Source of the DNA: Kribbella flavida DSM 17836
GTDB taxonomy: Bacteria > Actinomycetota > Actinomycetes > Propionibacteriales > Kribbellaceae
Reading direction: 5' to 3'
Assembly (NCBI RefSeq): GCF_000024345.1
Contig: NC_013729.1
Span: 124,001-188,000 of the forward strand
DNA: 64,000 nucleotides
Within the stretch, counting starts at the first letter, position 1; each line of letters opens with the position of its first letter. Position numbers and translations under genes: made by a program. The notes beneath the pieces were generated by a model, which did no database searches, had not been told where the DNA came from, and saw only the letters and a list, made by a program, of their open reading frames with translations. Shown piece by piece: positions 42,030 through 50,715 of the stretch.

Positions 42030-45000
42030 GTGTCCACGCCAGCCCCGCCCGGTCCCGAACCCACCCGAGAACCAGCCCGCCTCCCGTACCGCGCCGGGGT
42101 GCTCGCCGCCGGTTTGGCGGTCGGCGGTCTGCTGGTGGCGACCGTCCAGCCGGCGGCCGCTCAGCCGTCGCCCGACCTGACCACCCTGCAGCAGCCGGTC
42201 GAGGCGCACCGCGGCTCCTCCGCGGTCTCCGACGTCCCGGACGTCGCGCTCGCGCCGCCCGGCGAGGGCATCGTCACCCGGCGGTCCGACAGCCCGGTCG
42301 CGCCGGGTGTCACCTACACCAGCTTCGACCGTCTCGACGCGCGTGGCTGGCTGCGGGGCGACATCCTGGTCGCCGACCTGGACGCCGGCGGCGTGACCGT
42401 CGACTACCTCAACCCGGGCACCGTCTCCGGCCGGGAGGTGCTCAGCCAGCAGGCCGCCCGCAAGGGGGCGATCGCCGGCGTGAACGGCGACTTCTTCGAC
42501 ATCAACGACACCGGCGCCCCGCTGGGCGTCGGCATCGAGCGGGACGCCGACGGCGGCGCGGGCCGGTTCGTCAACGGACCGGCCGCCGGCCACAACGAGA
42601 CGGCCGTGATCGGCACCGACGGCCTCGGCCGGATCGCCCAGGTCTTCCTGGCGGGCTCGGCGACCGACGACGACGCGAGCAAGGTCGAGCTGACCAACCT
42701 CAACTCCCCGTCGGTCAACGCCGGCGGCATCGGCCTCTACACCCCGCAGTGGGGTGAGGCGGCTCGTACCCGCACGGTCGACGGCCTGCCGATGGTCCGC
42801 GAGGTGATCCTGCGCGACGGCGTCGTGGTCTCCTCGTCGGCCACGCCCGCGACCACCCCGCTCGCCGCGAACGAGCAGGCCCTGATCGGCCGGGAGGCCG
42901 GCGCCACCGCGCTCGGCGCCTTCGAGCCCGGCGACAAGGTCGAGGTGAAGTACGGCCCGCGGGCCGACGCCGCCGACGCCGCGGTCGCGCTCAGCGGCAA
43001 CAAGCAGCTCGCCCGCGACGGCCAGATCCTGACCGTCGACGACACCGCCCTGCACCCGCGGACCTCGATCGGCTTCTCCGCCGACGGCCGCCGGATGGTG
43101 CTGCTCACCGTCGACGGCCGGATGGTCGACTCCCGCGGCCTGACCGAGAAGGAGCTGGCCCGGCTGATGCTGGACCTGGGCTCCGACGACGTGCTCAACC
43201 TGGACGGCGGCGGCTCCTCGACGATGCTCAAGCGCTCGCCCGGCGAGGCCACGCCCGAGGTGGTGAACAAGCCGTCCGACGGCGCCGAGCGGCTCACCCC
43301 GAACGGCCTCGGCCTGCTTCCGGTCAAGGGCACCGGCCGGTTGAAGGGCTTCCGGGTCGAGGCCGCCGGTACGGCGAACGAGCCGGCCGACGCCGATCTC
43401 ACCCGCAGCGCCCGGGTGCTGACCGGTCTGAGCCGCGTGCTCACCGCCCGCGGCCACGACGAGACCTTCGCGCCCGTCGCCGGTACGCCGCACTGGTCGG
43501 TCGGTGGCAAGGCCCGGATCAGCAACGAGGGCATCGTCACCGGCCGCCGCGCCGGGGACGTCGTGGTCACCGCAGCGCAGGGGGCGGCGTACGGCCGGTT
43601 CCCGCTGACGGTGCTCGGAGCGCCGGTCCGGCTCGCGCCGACGACCAAGCAGGTCTCGCTGCCGAACGCCGGGAGCAAGGGGTTGTTCGGTGTCAACGGC
43701 TACGACGCCGACGGGTTCTCCACCTGGGTCGAGCCGCGCGACGTCCAGCTGAGCTACGACAAGACGCTGGTCGCGGTCGTTGCCAAGGGCAATGGGTTCG
43801 AGGTGAACGCGCTCGGCACCGACGCGGTCTCCACCGTGATCACCGCGAAGGTGGGTGCCCTCACCACCCAGCTCAGTGTCACCGCCGGGCTGAGCAGCGT
43901 GGTGGTCGACGAGGTCGACGAGCTCACCCGCTGGCAGGCGAACGCCGTACCGGCCGGTGCCGCGACGGCGTCCCGGTCGGTCGCCGCGGGGCACGACGGC
44001 GGTCAGGCGATCGCGCTCGACTACTCGCTCACCGGCAGCACCGCCACCCGCGCGGCCTACCTGGCGGCGACGCCGCAGCAGACCCTGCCCGGCCAGCCGC
44101 AGAAGCTGGGCGCCTGGATCCACGGCGACGGCAAGGGCGCCTGGCTGCGCGCCAACGCCTACGACGGGGCCGGCGGTTCCGCGCAGACGCTCAACCTCGC
44201 GGCGGCGGTCGACTGGACCGGCTGGAAGTACGTCGAGGCGGACATCCCGCCGGGGCTCACGATGCCGCTGCGGTTCTGGCGGATCTACGTGGTCGAGACC
44301 GTGCCGAGCAGGCAGTACTCCGGCCGGATCGTCGTCGACGACCTGACCGTGCGCGGCGCCCCGCCGGTGACGGTCGCGCCGGCGGCCAAGGTGGTCGACC
44401 CGATGGTTGTTGCCGACGGCAAGCTCGACGGTCGGCGCTGGAAGTTCGCCGTGCTGTCCGACGCGCAGTTCACCGCGGATGCGCCGGAGTCGGACCTGGT
44501 CAAGCAGGCCCGCCGGACGATCCGCGAGGCGCTGGCCCAGCGGCCCGAGTTCCTGGTGATCAACGGCGACTTCGTCGACCGGGGCTTCGCGCACGACATC
44601 GCGCTGGCGCAGCGGATCATCGACGAGGAGGTGGCCGGCAAGGTCCCGGTGCACTACGTGCCGGGCAACCACGAGAGCTACGGGCCGGGTGACCTGTCCG
44701 AGTGGAGCAAGGTCTTCGGCGCGCCGAGCAGCACCTTCGACCACAAGGGCACCCGGTTCGTGCTGCGGGACTCCTCGCTCGGGTCGCTGCGGGCCGGTGG
44801 CTTCGCGCAGATCCTCGACCTGCGCAAGCAGCTCGACGACGCGGCGAAGAACCCGGCGATCCGCAACGTCGTCGTGATGGCGCACCACCCGATCGACGAC
44901 CCGTCGCCGACCGCGAACTCGCAGCTGGGCGACCGCAAGGAGGCCGAGCTGCTGGTCCGCTGGCTGGCCGGCTTCCGGGCGGCGTCCGGCAAGGGCGCGG

Positions 45001-45521
45001 CGTACCTGGCGGCGCACGCGGGCACGTTCGCGGCAACGCGCACGGACGGCGTCCTGCTGCCGCTGACCGGCAACTCCGGCAAGGGTCCGTCGGGCGCTCC
45101 GGACGCGGGTGGCTTCACCGGCTGGGCGCTGGTCGGCATCGACCCGACGGCCCGGGCCGCGGACGCCGGCGTACGGCGCTGGTCGGCTCCTGAGCGCGCG
45201 TGGTTCCAGACCGAGTTCCGGCCGCACGTGGACGCGCTGGAACTGTCCGCACCCGCCACGCTGCGCCGAGGCCAGACCGCCACGGCCACCGCAACCGTCG
45301 TCCAGGAGAACCGCCGCGTCCCCGTCGCCTTCCCGGTGTCGGCCGACTGGACCGGCTCCACCTTCCTGCACCTCGGCCCGGCCACCTCCGCCCCGCCGTG
45401 GGCAGTCGCCGCCTACGACCCGGCGACCAACCAACTCACCGCCCTCCGCCCCGGCACTGTGAATCTCACCGTGACGGTCAACAACACCACCAGGACGACG
45501 AGCATCCGCGTCGACTGGTAA
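42030..45521 (+). CDS. Secreted phosphodiester glycosidase (NAGPA) / metallophosphoesterase multidomain protein
   Basis: This 1163-residue exported protein starts at GTG 42030, four bases after AGGAGG. Signal peptide near residues 20-48 (GVLAAGLAVGGLLVATVQPAAA). Residues 91-430 form a NAGPA domain (KGAIAGVNGDFFDIND, ELARLMLDLGSDDVLNLDGGGSSTML). Residues 440-620 are Ig-like. Residues 626-780 are a beta-sandwich like a carbohydrate-binding module (DGKGAWLRANAYD, GWKYVEADIP). Residues 803-1053 are a calcineurin-type phosphoesterase (VLSDAQFT, INGDFVDRG, PGNHESYG, VMAHHPID), followed by a last Ig-like domain. The first metal motif is DxQ in place of DxH. Combining the two suggests breakdown of phosphodiester-linked cell-wall sugars such as teichoic-type polymers; this is inferred. 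Confidence 0.85.
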   Translation: MSTPAPPGPEPTREPARLPYRAGVLAAGLAVGGLLVATVQPAAAQPSPDLTTLQQPVEAHRGSSAVSDVPDVALAPPGEGIVTRRSDSPVAPGVTYTSFDRLDARGWLRGDILVADLDAGGVTVDYLNPGTVSGREVLSQQAARKGAIAGVNGDFFDINDTGAPLGVGIERDADGGAGRFVNGPAAGHNETAVIGTDGLGRIAQVFLAGSATDDDASKVELTNLNSPSVNAGGIGLYTPQWGEAARTRTVDGLPMVREVILRDGVVVSSSATPATTPLAANEQALIGREAGATALGAFEPGDKVEVKYGPRADAADAAVALSGNKQLARDGQILTVDDTALHPRTSIGFSADGRRMVLLTVDGRMVDSRGLTEKELARLMLDLGSDDVLNLDGGGSSTMLKRSPGEATPEVVNKPSDGAERLTPNGLGLLPVKGTGRLKGFRVEAAGTANEPADADLTRSARVLTGLSRVLTARGHDETFAPVAGTPHWSVGGKARISNEGIVTGRRAGDVVVTAAQGAAYGRFPLTVLGAPVRLAPTTKQVSLPNAGSKGLFGVNGYDADGFSTWVEPRDVQLSYDKTLVAVVAKGNGFEVNALGTDAVSTVITAKVGALTTQLSVTAGLSSVVVDEVDELTRWQANAVPAGAATASRSVAAGHDGGQAIALDYSLTGSTATRAAYLAATPQQTLPGQPQKLGAWIHGDGKGAWLRANAYDGAGGSAQTLNLAAAVDWTGWKYVEADIPPGLTMPLRFWRIYVVETVPSRQYSGRIVVDDLTVRGAPPVTVAPAAKVVDPMVVADGKLDGRRWKFAVLSDAQFTADAPESDLVKQARRTIREALAQRPEFLVINGDFVDRGFAHDIALAQRIIDEEVAGKVPVHYVPGNHESYGPGDLSEWSKVFGAPSSTFDHKGTRFVLRDSSLGSLRAGGFAQILDLRKQLDDAAKNPAIRNVVVMAHHPIDDPSPTANSQLGDRKEAELLVRWLAGFRAASGKGAAYLAAHAGTFAATRTDGVLLPLTGNSGKGPSGAPDAGGFTGWALVGIDPTARAADAGVRRWSAPERAWFQTEFRPHVDALELSAPATLRRGQTATATATVVQENRRVPVAFPVSADWTGSTFLHLGPATSAPPWAVAAYDPATNQLTALRPGTVNLTVTVNNTTRTTSIRVDW

Positions 45522-45530
45522 ACAGGCGGA

Positions 45531-46055
45531 GTGCGCCTCGATCGCATCACCATCACCGAGTACGACGTCCACTGGCCGGCGCTGTTCGAGCAGCAGCGCC
45601 GGCGGGTGGAGCCGGTCCTCGAGCCGTGGCTGGTACGACCGGTCGACCACATCGGCAGTACGGCGGTGCCCGGTCTGCCCGCCAAGCCCATCGTCGACAT
45701 GGTTGCGGTGATCACCGACCACCGGTCGGTAGCCGGCTGCTTCGGCGAGCTGGCCGCCGTCGGCTGGGTGCCTGCCCCGGAGCCGGGGGACGACGAGGCG
45801 CGCAAGCACTCGTGGTGCTACCCGAGCGTCGAGCACCGCACGCACCACCTGCACGTCGTGGAGCAGGCGTCGCCGGGCTGGCGTACGTGGCTCGCCTTTC
45901 GTGACCACTTGCGGGCCGACCCGGCGGACCGGGCCGAGTACGCGCGGATCAAGCGCGAGCTGGCCGCCGCCGACGACCAGGACCGCCCGGCGTACCGCGC
46001 GGGCAAGGCGCCGTTCATCACCGCCGTACTGTCTCGGCTGCCGGCCGAGGATTAG
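45531..46055 (+). CDS. GrpB/UPF0157 family protein (nucleotidyltransferase fold)
   Basis: This 174-residue protein starts at GTG 45531, ten bases after the preceding stop. Family motif: VRPVDHIGSTAVPGLPAKPIVDMVAVI (the GS-x-x-x-G-x-x-x-KPIVD NTase-like core), then KHSWCYPSVEHRTHHLHVVEQASPGW and AFRDHLRADPADRAEYARIKREL. Members are related to pol-beta nucleotidyltransferases, and the physiological substrate is unknown. Proximity suggests possible readthrough from the secreted enzyme gene. Confidence 0.9.
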   Translation: MRLDRITITEYDVHWPALFEQQRRRVEPVLEPWLVRPVDHIGSTAVPGLPAKPIVDMVAVITDHRSVAGCFGELAAVGWVPAPEPGDDEARKHSWCYPSVEHRTHHLHVVEQASPGWRTWLAFRDHLRADPADRAEYARIKRELAAADDQDRPAYRAGKAPFITAVLSRLPAED

Positions 46056-46119
46056 GGCGCACAAGTCTGCCCGGTGGGCGCGGCAGCAGGGGGCGCACGT
46101 GGTCGGATAGCGTCTGCGG

Positions 46120-47037
46120 GTGACTGATGTGCGGAGGCCGCGGCGGCTGGTGCCGGGTGACCGGGTGGCGGTGGTGGCGCCGGCGGGGCCGATCAAGGCG
46201 GAGCGGCTGGAGCTCGGGACGAAGTACCTGCGGGACTGGGGGCTCGAGGTCGAGGTGATGCCCTCGGTGCTGGCCCGGGACCAGCGGCTGCCTTACCTGG
46301 CCGGGGACGACGCCGCGCGGGTGGCGGACCTCCGGGCGGCCTGGCTCGACGACCGGTACCAGGGCGTCTTCTGCGGCCGCGGCGGGTACGGCGTCCAGCG
46401 AATCCTGCCGTTGCTGGACCTGGACGAGCTGGCCGCGGTGGAGAAGGTGTTCGTCGGGTTCAGCGACATCACCGGATTGCACGAGGGGTTCAACGCGCGC
46501 GGCCTGGTCACCGTGCACGGCCCGATGGCCGCCGCGGTCGAGCAGCTCGGCGCCGAGGCGGGCCGCGAACGCCTGCGCGCGCTGCTCTTCGAGCCGGAGT
46601 CCGTGACCGACCTGCTCGCCCCGGCCGGCGCCCGAACCGTCGTCCCGGGGACGGCGGAAGGCCGGCTGCTCGGCGGCAACCTGGCGCTGCTCGCCTCCAG
46701 CCTCGGGACGCCGACCCTCGCGAACCCGGCCGGCATCGTGGTGCTGGAGGACGTCAGCGAGAACGGGTACCGCGTAGACCGGATGCTCACCCAGTTGCTG
46801 CGCGCAGGCTGGTTCCAGCACGTCACCGGCCTGGTGATCGGCGACTTCAGCGACACCGACGAGGGCGCGCTCGTCGCCGGCGTGATCCGCGAGCGCCTCG
46901 CGCCCCTCGGCCTGCCGATGGTCGTCGGCGCCGCGATCGGTCACGAGGACCTCAACCTCGCCGTACCGCTCGGCCTGCCGGTCCGCCTCGACGCGACCAG
47001 CGCCACCCTGCAACCGCTGCAGGTCCCGTTCCGCTGA
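46120..47037 (+). CDS. LD-carboxypeptidase family protein (peptidase S66, MccC/LdcA-like)
   Basis: This 305-residue protein starts at GTG 46120. Conserved S66 elements: PGDRVAVVAPAGPI, FCGRGGYGVQRIL, the nucleophile Ser in VFVGFSDITGLH, Glu in GRLLGGNLALLASSLGTP and the late His in GAAIGHEDLNLAVPLG. It cleaves L,D bonds of muropeptides in cell-wall recycling or, for MccC-like members, inactivates microcin C-type toxins. The cytoplasmic location (no signal) fits both. Confidence 0.9.
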   Translation: MTDVRRPRRLVPGDRVAVVAPAGPIKAERLELGTKYLRDWGLEVEVMPSVLARDQRLPYLAGDDAARVADLRAAWLDDRYQGVFCGRGGYGVQRILPLLDLDELAAVEKVFVGFSDITGLHEGFNARGLVTVHGPMAAAVEQLGAEAGRERLRALLFEPESVTDLLAPAGARTVVPGTAEGRLLGGNLALLASSLGTPTLANPAGIVVLEDVSENGYRVDRMLTQLLRAGWFQHVTGLVIGDFSDTDEGALVAGVIRERLAPLGLPMVVGAAIGHEDLNLAVPLGLPVRLDATSATLQPLQVPFR

Positions 47038-47038
47038 A

Positions 47039-47977
47039 TCAGTAGCGCTCGGCCAGCCACCGGCCGAAGACGCGCAGGTGGTCGTTGAGCAGCTCGGGCT
47101 CGAGCACGTCCAGGTCGAGATTCAGGTAGGCCAGCCAGCGCGCGGCCCAGTCGAGATCGTCGGTGCCGAAGTGCAGCTCGCACTCGTCACCGCGCTCGAT
47201 CACCGCCGCGACGCTCGGGTTCACCAGCTCCCGGACGAGCTCGGCCGAGGTGTGGACCCGCACCCGGACCTGGTGCCGCCACCGTCCGTGCGCCAGCGTC
47301 TGCGCGACGAGCTGAGCAGCGTCGCCCGGCGGCTCGGGCGCGGGGAAGCGAGTGCCGAGGGGCTGGACCTGCTCGATCCGGTCGACGGCGTACACCCGCC
47401 AGTCCTCGGTCCCTCGCGGGCAGCCGACGAGGTACCAGAGCCGGCGCAGCGTCACGAGCCGGTGCGGCTGCACCTCGATCGGCTTCGTCTCTCCGGACCC
47501 CGCCGAGCGGTGCCGGATACGGACGGCCTCGCCGGCCCGGCAGGCGAGCGCGATCGGGACGAGCACGTCGCGACCGGCCCGACGCGACGACTGCCCCGGG
47601 AGGGCCTGTACTTCGGTCAGCGCGGTGAGCCGGGCCTGCCAGCGTGACGGCACGACCTGGGTGAGCTTGGCCAGCGCCGTCACCGCGGCGGTCTCCAACC
47701 CGTCCACGCCGACCGCCGTCCGCAGGCTCAGCGCCACCGCGGCGACCTCGTCGGCGTCCAGCAGGAGCGGCGGCATGGCCCGGCCGTGCGCCAGCCGGTA
47801 GCCGCCGGTTCGTCCGGCCTCACCGTCGATCCGGTAGCCCAGCTCCCGGAGCTGTGCGATGTCGCGCCGGACGGTGCGTTCGGTGACGCCGAGCCGCTCG
47901 GCGAGGCCGGGCGCGGAGATGCCCGGGTGCGACTGCAGCTGCGCGAGGGTCTCGAGCCGACGGCCGGCGGTACTCAT
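47039..47977 (-). CDS. WYL-domain transcriptional regulator (YafY family)
   Basis: This 312-residue protein starts at ATG 47977. The N-terminal HTH_11 domain reads LAQLQSHPGISAPGLAERLGVTERTVRRDIAQLRELGYRI. The WYL domain is near residues 140-215 (VLVPIALACRAGEAVRIRHRSA, VTLRRLWYLVGCPRGTEDWRVYAVDRIE), with a WCX-like C-terminal region. WYL regulators sense nucleic-acid or nucleotide ligands in several systems. It is divergent to a RidA gene 61 bp away, the probable target. Confidence 0.9.
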   Translation of the reverse strand: MSTAGRRLETLAQLQSHPGISAPGLAERLGVTERTVRRDIAQLRELGYRIDGEAGRTGGYRLAHGRAMPPLLLDADEVAAVALSLRTAVGVDGLETAAVTALAKLTQVVPSRWQARLTALTEVQALPGQSSRRAGRDVLVPIALACRAGEAVRIRHRSAGSGETKPIEVQPHRLVTLRRLWYLVGCPRGTEDWRVYAVDRIEQVQPLGTRFPAPEPPGDAAQLVAQTLAHGRWRHQVRVRVHTSAELVRELVNPSVAAVIERGDECELHFGTDDLDWAARWLAYLNLDLDVLEPELLNDHLRVFGRWLAERY

Positions 47978-48038
47978 ACGGCCATTCTGGCGCCAAACCC
48001 GGACAGAAACCGACCGGGTGGTGCGGCATGCTGAAGTC

Positions 48039-48437
48039 ATGACCGAGATCGCACTGCTTCGTCCCGAAGGACTCGTGAACTCTCCCGCGTTCACCCACGT
48101 CGCCGTCGTGCCGCCGGGGGCGACCACGATCTACATCGGCGGCCAGAACGCCGTCGACGCCGAGGGCCGGCTGGTCGGCGGTGACGACGCGGCCGCCCAG
48201 ACCCAGCGGGTGATGGAGAACATCAGGACCGCGCTGGCCGCCGTCGGCGCGGACGTGCACGACCTGGTGTCGATGACGATCTACCTGGTCGAGGGCGTCG
48301 ATCTCGCCCAGGCCTACCCGGTCGCGGCAGCGGGGCTGGAGGGCGCGGTGCCGACCGTCCAGGCCGTCCGGGTCGCCGGCCTGGGCGTTCCGGGTGCGCT
48401 GCTGGAGGTCAGCGCCGTCGCGGCGGTGATGCGATGA
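48039..48437 (+). CDS. RidA-family protein (YjgF/YER057c/UK114)
   Basis: This 132-residue protein starts at ATG 48039. Motifs: GATTIYIGGQNAVDAEGRLVG, MENIRTALAAVGADVHDLVSMTIYLVEG and VAGLGVPGALLEVSAVA. The catalytic Arg of classical RidA (before the VP-x-A-R-x-x-V block) appears as QAVRVAGLGVPGALLEV, so it belongs to a non-canonical Rid subfamily and may not deaminate 2-aminoacrylate. It overlaps the SRPBCC gene by four bases. Confidence 0.88.
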   Translation: MTEIALLRPEGLVNSPAFTHVAVVPPGATTIYIGGQNAVDAEGRLVGGDDAAAQTQRVMENIRTALAAVGADVHDLVSMTIYLVEGVDLAQAYPVAAAGLEGAVPTVQAVRVAGLGVPGALLEVSAVAAVMR

Positions 48438-48877
48438 GCGAGACGGGCAAGTCGCACGAGGTGAGCAAGCAGGTCGGCCGGACCAAGGGCGCGGGCTGGC
48501 AGATCGGCGTGTCCAAGACCATCGACCGCCCGGTCGAGGAGGTGTGGGACTTCGTCACCTCGCCGGCCGGGGTGGCCATCTGGCTGGGCGAGGGCGTCAC
48601 CGTGCTCACCGCGAAGGGCACCGGCTACCAGACCACCGACGGCACCCACGGCGAGCTGCGCAGCTACCGCGACCTGGACCGGATCCGGCTCACCTGGCAG
48701 CCGCCGGACTGGTCGCACGACACGACCCTGCAACTGGCGGTCAGCCCGACCGGTTCCGGCCGGGCCCGGCTGGTGATGCACCAGGAACGGCTGGCCGACG
48801 CCACCGAGCGGGAGCAGCAGCGTCGCCACTGGCAAGGCGTCGTCACGGCGCTGGCGGCCGCGATCACCGCGGACTGA
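48434..48877 (+). CDS. SRPBCC (AHSA1-like) domain protein
   Basis: This 147-residue protein overlaps the RidA stop codon (ATGA), so the two are co-translated. It is a single START-like domain: WQIGVSKTIDRPVEEVWDFVTSPAGVAIWLGEG, then RDLDRIRLTWQPPDW and QRRHWQGVVTALAAAI. A ligand-binding function is unknown. Both genes may be controlled by the divergent WYL regulator. Confidence 0.85.
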   Translation: MSETGKSHEVSKQVGRTKGAGWQIGVSKTIDRPVEEVWDFVTSPAGVAIWLGEGVTVLTAKGTGYQTTDGTHGELRSYRDLDRIRLTWQPPDWSHDTTLQLAVSPTGSGRARLVMHQERLADATEREQQRRHWQGVVTALAAAITAD

Positions 48878-48898
48878 GCTGCTCCACATCCTGAGGTG

Positions 48899-50689
48899 TC
48901 ACTCGCGGCCGAGCTGCTCGCGGAGGAAGGCGAAGGCCCGTGGATAGGCGTCCAGCTTGTTCTTCCGCTTCGCCAGCCCGTGCCCCTCGTCCGGGTAGAC
49001 GAGCAGTTCGCTCGTGACCCCACGCTTCGCCAGCGCCGCCACGACCTGCTCCGCCTCGGACAGCGGCACCCGTGGGTCGTTGGCGCCGTGGATGACGAAC
49101 AGCGGAGCCTCGATCGCGTCCACCCGGTTCAGCGGGCTGGCCAGCTCCAGGAACTCCCGGTCGCGGTCGAGGTAGCCGTACTCGCGCTCCCGGACCACCC
49201 GCCGGTACGCCGAGGTGTTCTCCAGGAACGTCACCAGCGAGGCGATCCCGACGATGTCCACGCCGGCCGCCCACAGCTCCGGCTGGAAGGCGAGTCCGGC
49301 GAGCACCATGTAGCCGCCGTACGAGCCGCCCCACAGCGCGACCCGGGACTGGTCGACGCCGATCTCCGGCAGCCAGGCGTGCAGCGCGGCCAGGTCCCGG
49401 ACCGAGTCGAGCCGCAGCTCGCGATCGTCGAGGGCGTACCAGCGCTTGCCGTAGCCGGCGGACCCGCGCACATTCGGCACCAGCACCGTGTGGCCTTCGG
49501 CAACCAGTCCGGCGACGAGCGGGTTGAAGACGAGTCCGGCGTGCCACTCCGGCCCACCGTGCACCACGATCACGGCCGAGCCGTCGCCACCGCTCTCCGG
49601 GCGGTACACGAACACCGGCACTTGCTCGCCGTCGAACGACGCCACCCGGTGCGACGACGGCTGCCGCAGTCCGGCCGGAAGCTCAGCGGCCTCCGGAGCC
49701 CGGACGGCGACGGTCTCCCCGGTCGCCACGGCGTAGCGGAACACGTACGGCGGCTCCGCCGGGCTGCTGTAGGTGATCACCAGCTGGCCGCCGTCTGGCG
49801 ACCAGTGCGGGGCCGACTCGACCAGCAGCGCGGCACAGCCGCCGGGAGGCAGCTCGATCGGGGTCAGCCGCTCGCCCTCCGTGCTGTGCAGCGCCAGCGT
49901 GACCGCCCCGTCGGCGCTGCGCGCGACCAGCAGGTGCTGACCGGAGGGACTCGCCCAGCCGATCAGGTCGCTCTCGGCGTCAGTCACCAGCTCGGTGGTC
50001 GACCCGTCCGCGACGTCGTACCGGAAGACGGCGATCCGGTCCCGGCCGGCGTCACTCGACACGAGCAGGCCGGTCGAGTCCGGCAGCCACGACAGCTCCA
50101 GCGCGCACGTCTCGTCCTCGTACGCCGTGACGTCGGTGATCCGGCCGGTGCTCGTCTCGACCAGCAGGACGTGGCCCGAGTTGGCGGGGCCGCCGGCCCG
50201 GATGACACCGACCCACCGGTCATCGGGCGACGGCTCCACGGTGGCGAGGTAGCCGCCGACGTCGTACAGCGTGGTCTGCGTGCCGGTGCCGAGGTCCAGC
50301 GCGACCAGGTCGAAGTCAACGTCGTTGCGGCGGTTGGTGGTGAACAGCACGCGGCCGGGCCGGGCCGTGACCAGGTGGTGGAAGTACGCCGCGTCGTGCA
50401 CCAACGGCTGCAGCGTCGGCAGGTCACCGGGCTCGCTGAGGTCCAGCAGGGAGAGTTGACCACGTTCGTCGCCGCCGGTGTCGTGCTCGACCACCACCCG
50501 GCGGCTGCCCGGCACGTACTTCGCCGCGACCACCCGCTCGCTCAAGGCGGTCAGTGCACGCCAGGTCCCGTCCGGCGCGACCTCGTGCACCTGGCGAACC
50601 CCGCTGCCGTCGTACCCGATCAGCAGCCGTCCTTCGCTGTCGATGTCGAAGGCGACCAGGGAGGGCAGCGAGAGCAGGGCCGGCAGCAT
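48899..50689 (-). CDS. S9-family prolyl oligopeptidase-like serine peptidase
   Basis: This 596-residue protein starts at ATG 50689 (MLPALLSLPSLVAFDIDSEG); upstream in-frame codons reach into the ABC gene and are not favoured. Residues 1-350 are a WD40-like propeller (LLIGYDGSGVRQVHEVAPDG, HVLLVETSTG). Residues 350-596 form the alpha/beta hydrolase domain, with catalytic Ser456 in GGSYGGYM, Asp538 in HGANDPRVPL and His570 in YPDEGHGLAKR. It has no signal peptide and so is a cytoplasmic oligopeptidase or acylaminoacyl-peptidase-like enzyme. Confidence 0.9.
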   Translation of the reverse strand: MLPALLSLPSLVAFDIDSEGRLLIGYDGSGVRQVHEVAPDGTWRALTALSERVVAAKYVPGSRRVVVEHDTGGDERGQLSLLDLSEPGDLPTLQPLVHDAAYFHHLVTARPGRVLFTTNRRNDVDFDLVALDLGTGTQTTLYDVGGYLATVEPSPDDRWVGVIRAGGPANSGHVLLVETSTGRITDVTAYEDETCALELSWLPDSTGLLVSSDAGRDRIAVFRYDVADGSTTELVTDAESDLIGWASPSGQHLLVARSADGAVTLALHSTEGERLTPIELPPGGCAALLVESAPHWSPDGGQLVITYSSPAEPPYVFRYAVATGETVAVRAPEAAELPAGLRQPSSHRVASFDGEQVPVFVYRPESGGDGSAVIVVHGGPEWHAGLVFNPLVAGLVAEGHTVLVPNVRGSAGYGKRWYALDDRELRLDSVRDLAALHAWLPEIGVDQSRVALWGGSYGGYMVLAGLAFQPELWAAGVDIVGIASLVTFLENTSAYRRVVREREYGYLDRDREFLELASPLNRVDAIEAPLFVIHGANDPRVPLSEAEQVVAALAKRGVTSELLVYPDEGHGLAKRKNKLDAYPRAFAFLREQLGRE

Positions 50690-50715
50690 GCCGCCGACCC
50701 TACTCAGCTGACGGC

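Noticed and set aside
41928..46196. A 1422-codon open frame on the minus strand across the secreted glycosidase, GrpB and the start of the LD-carboxypeptidase gene
   Set aside because: It crosses three well-supported plus-strand genes, has no domain and shows the typical composition of antisense GC-rich DNA.
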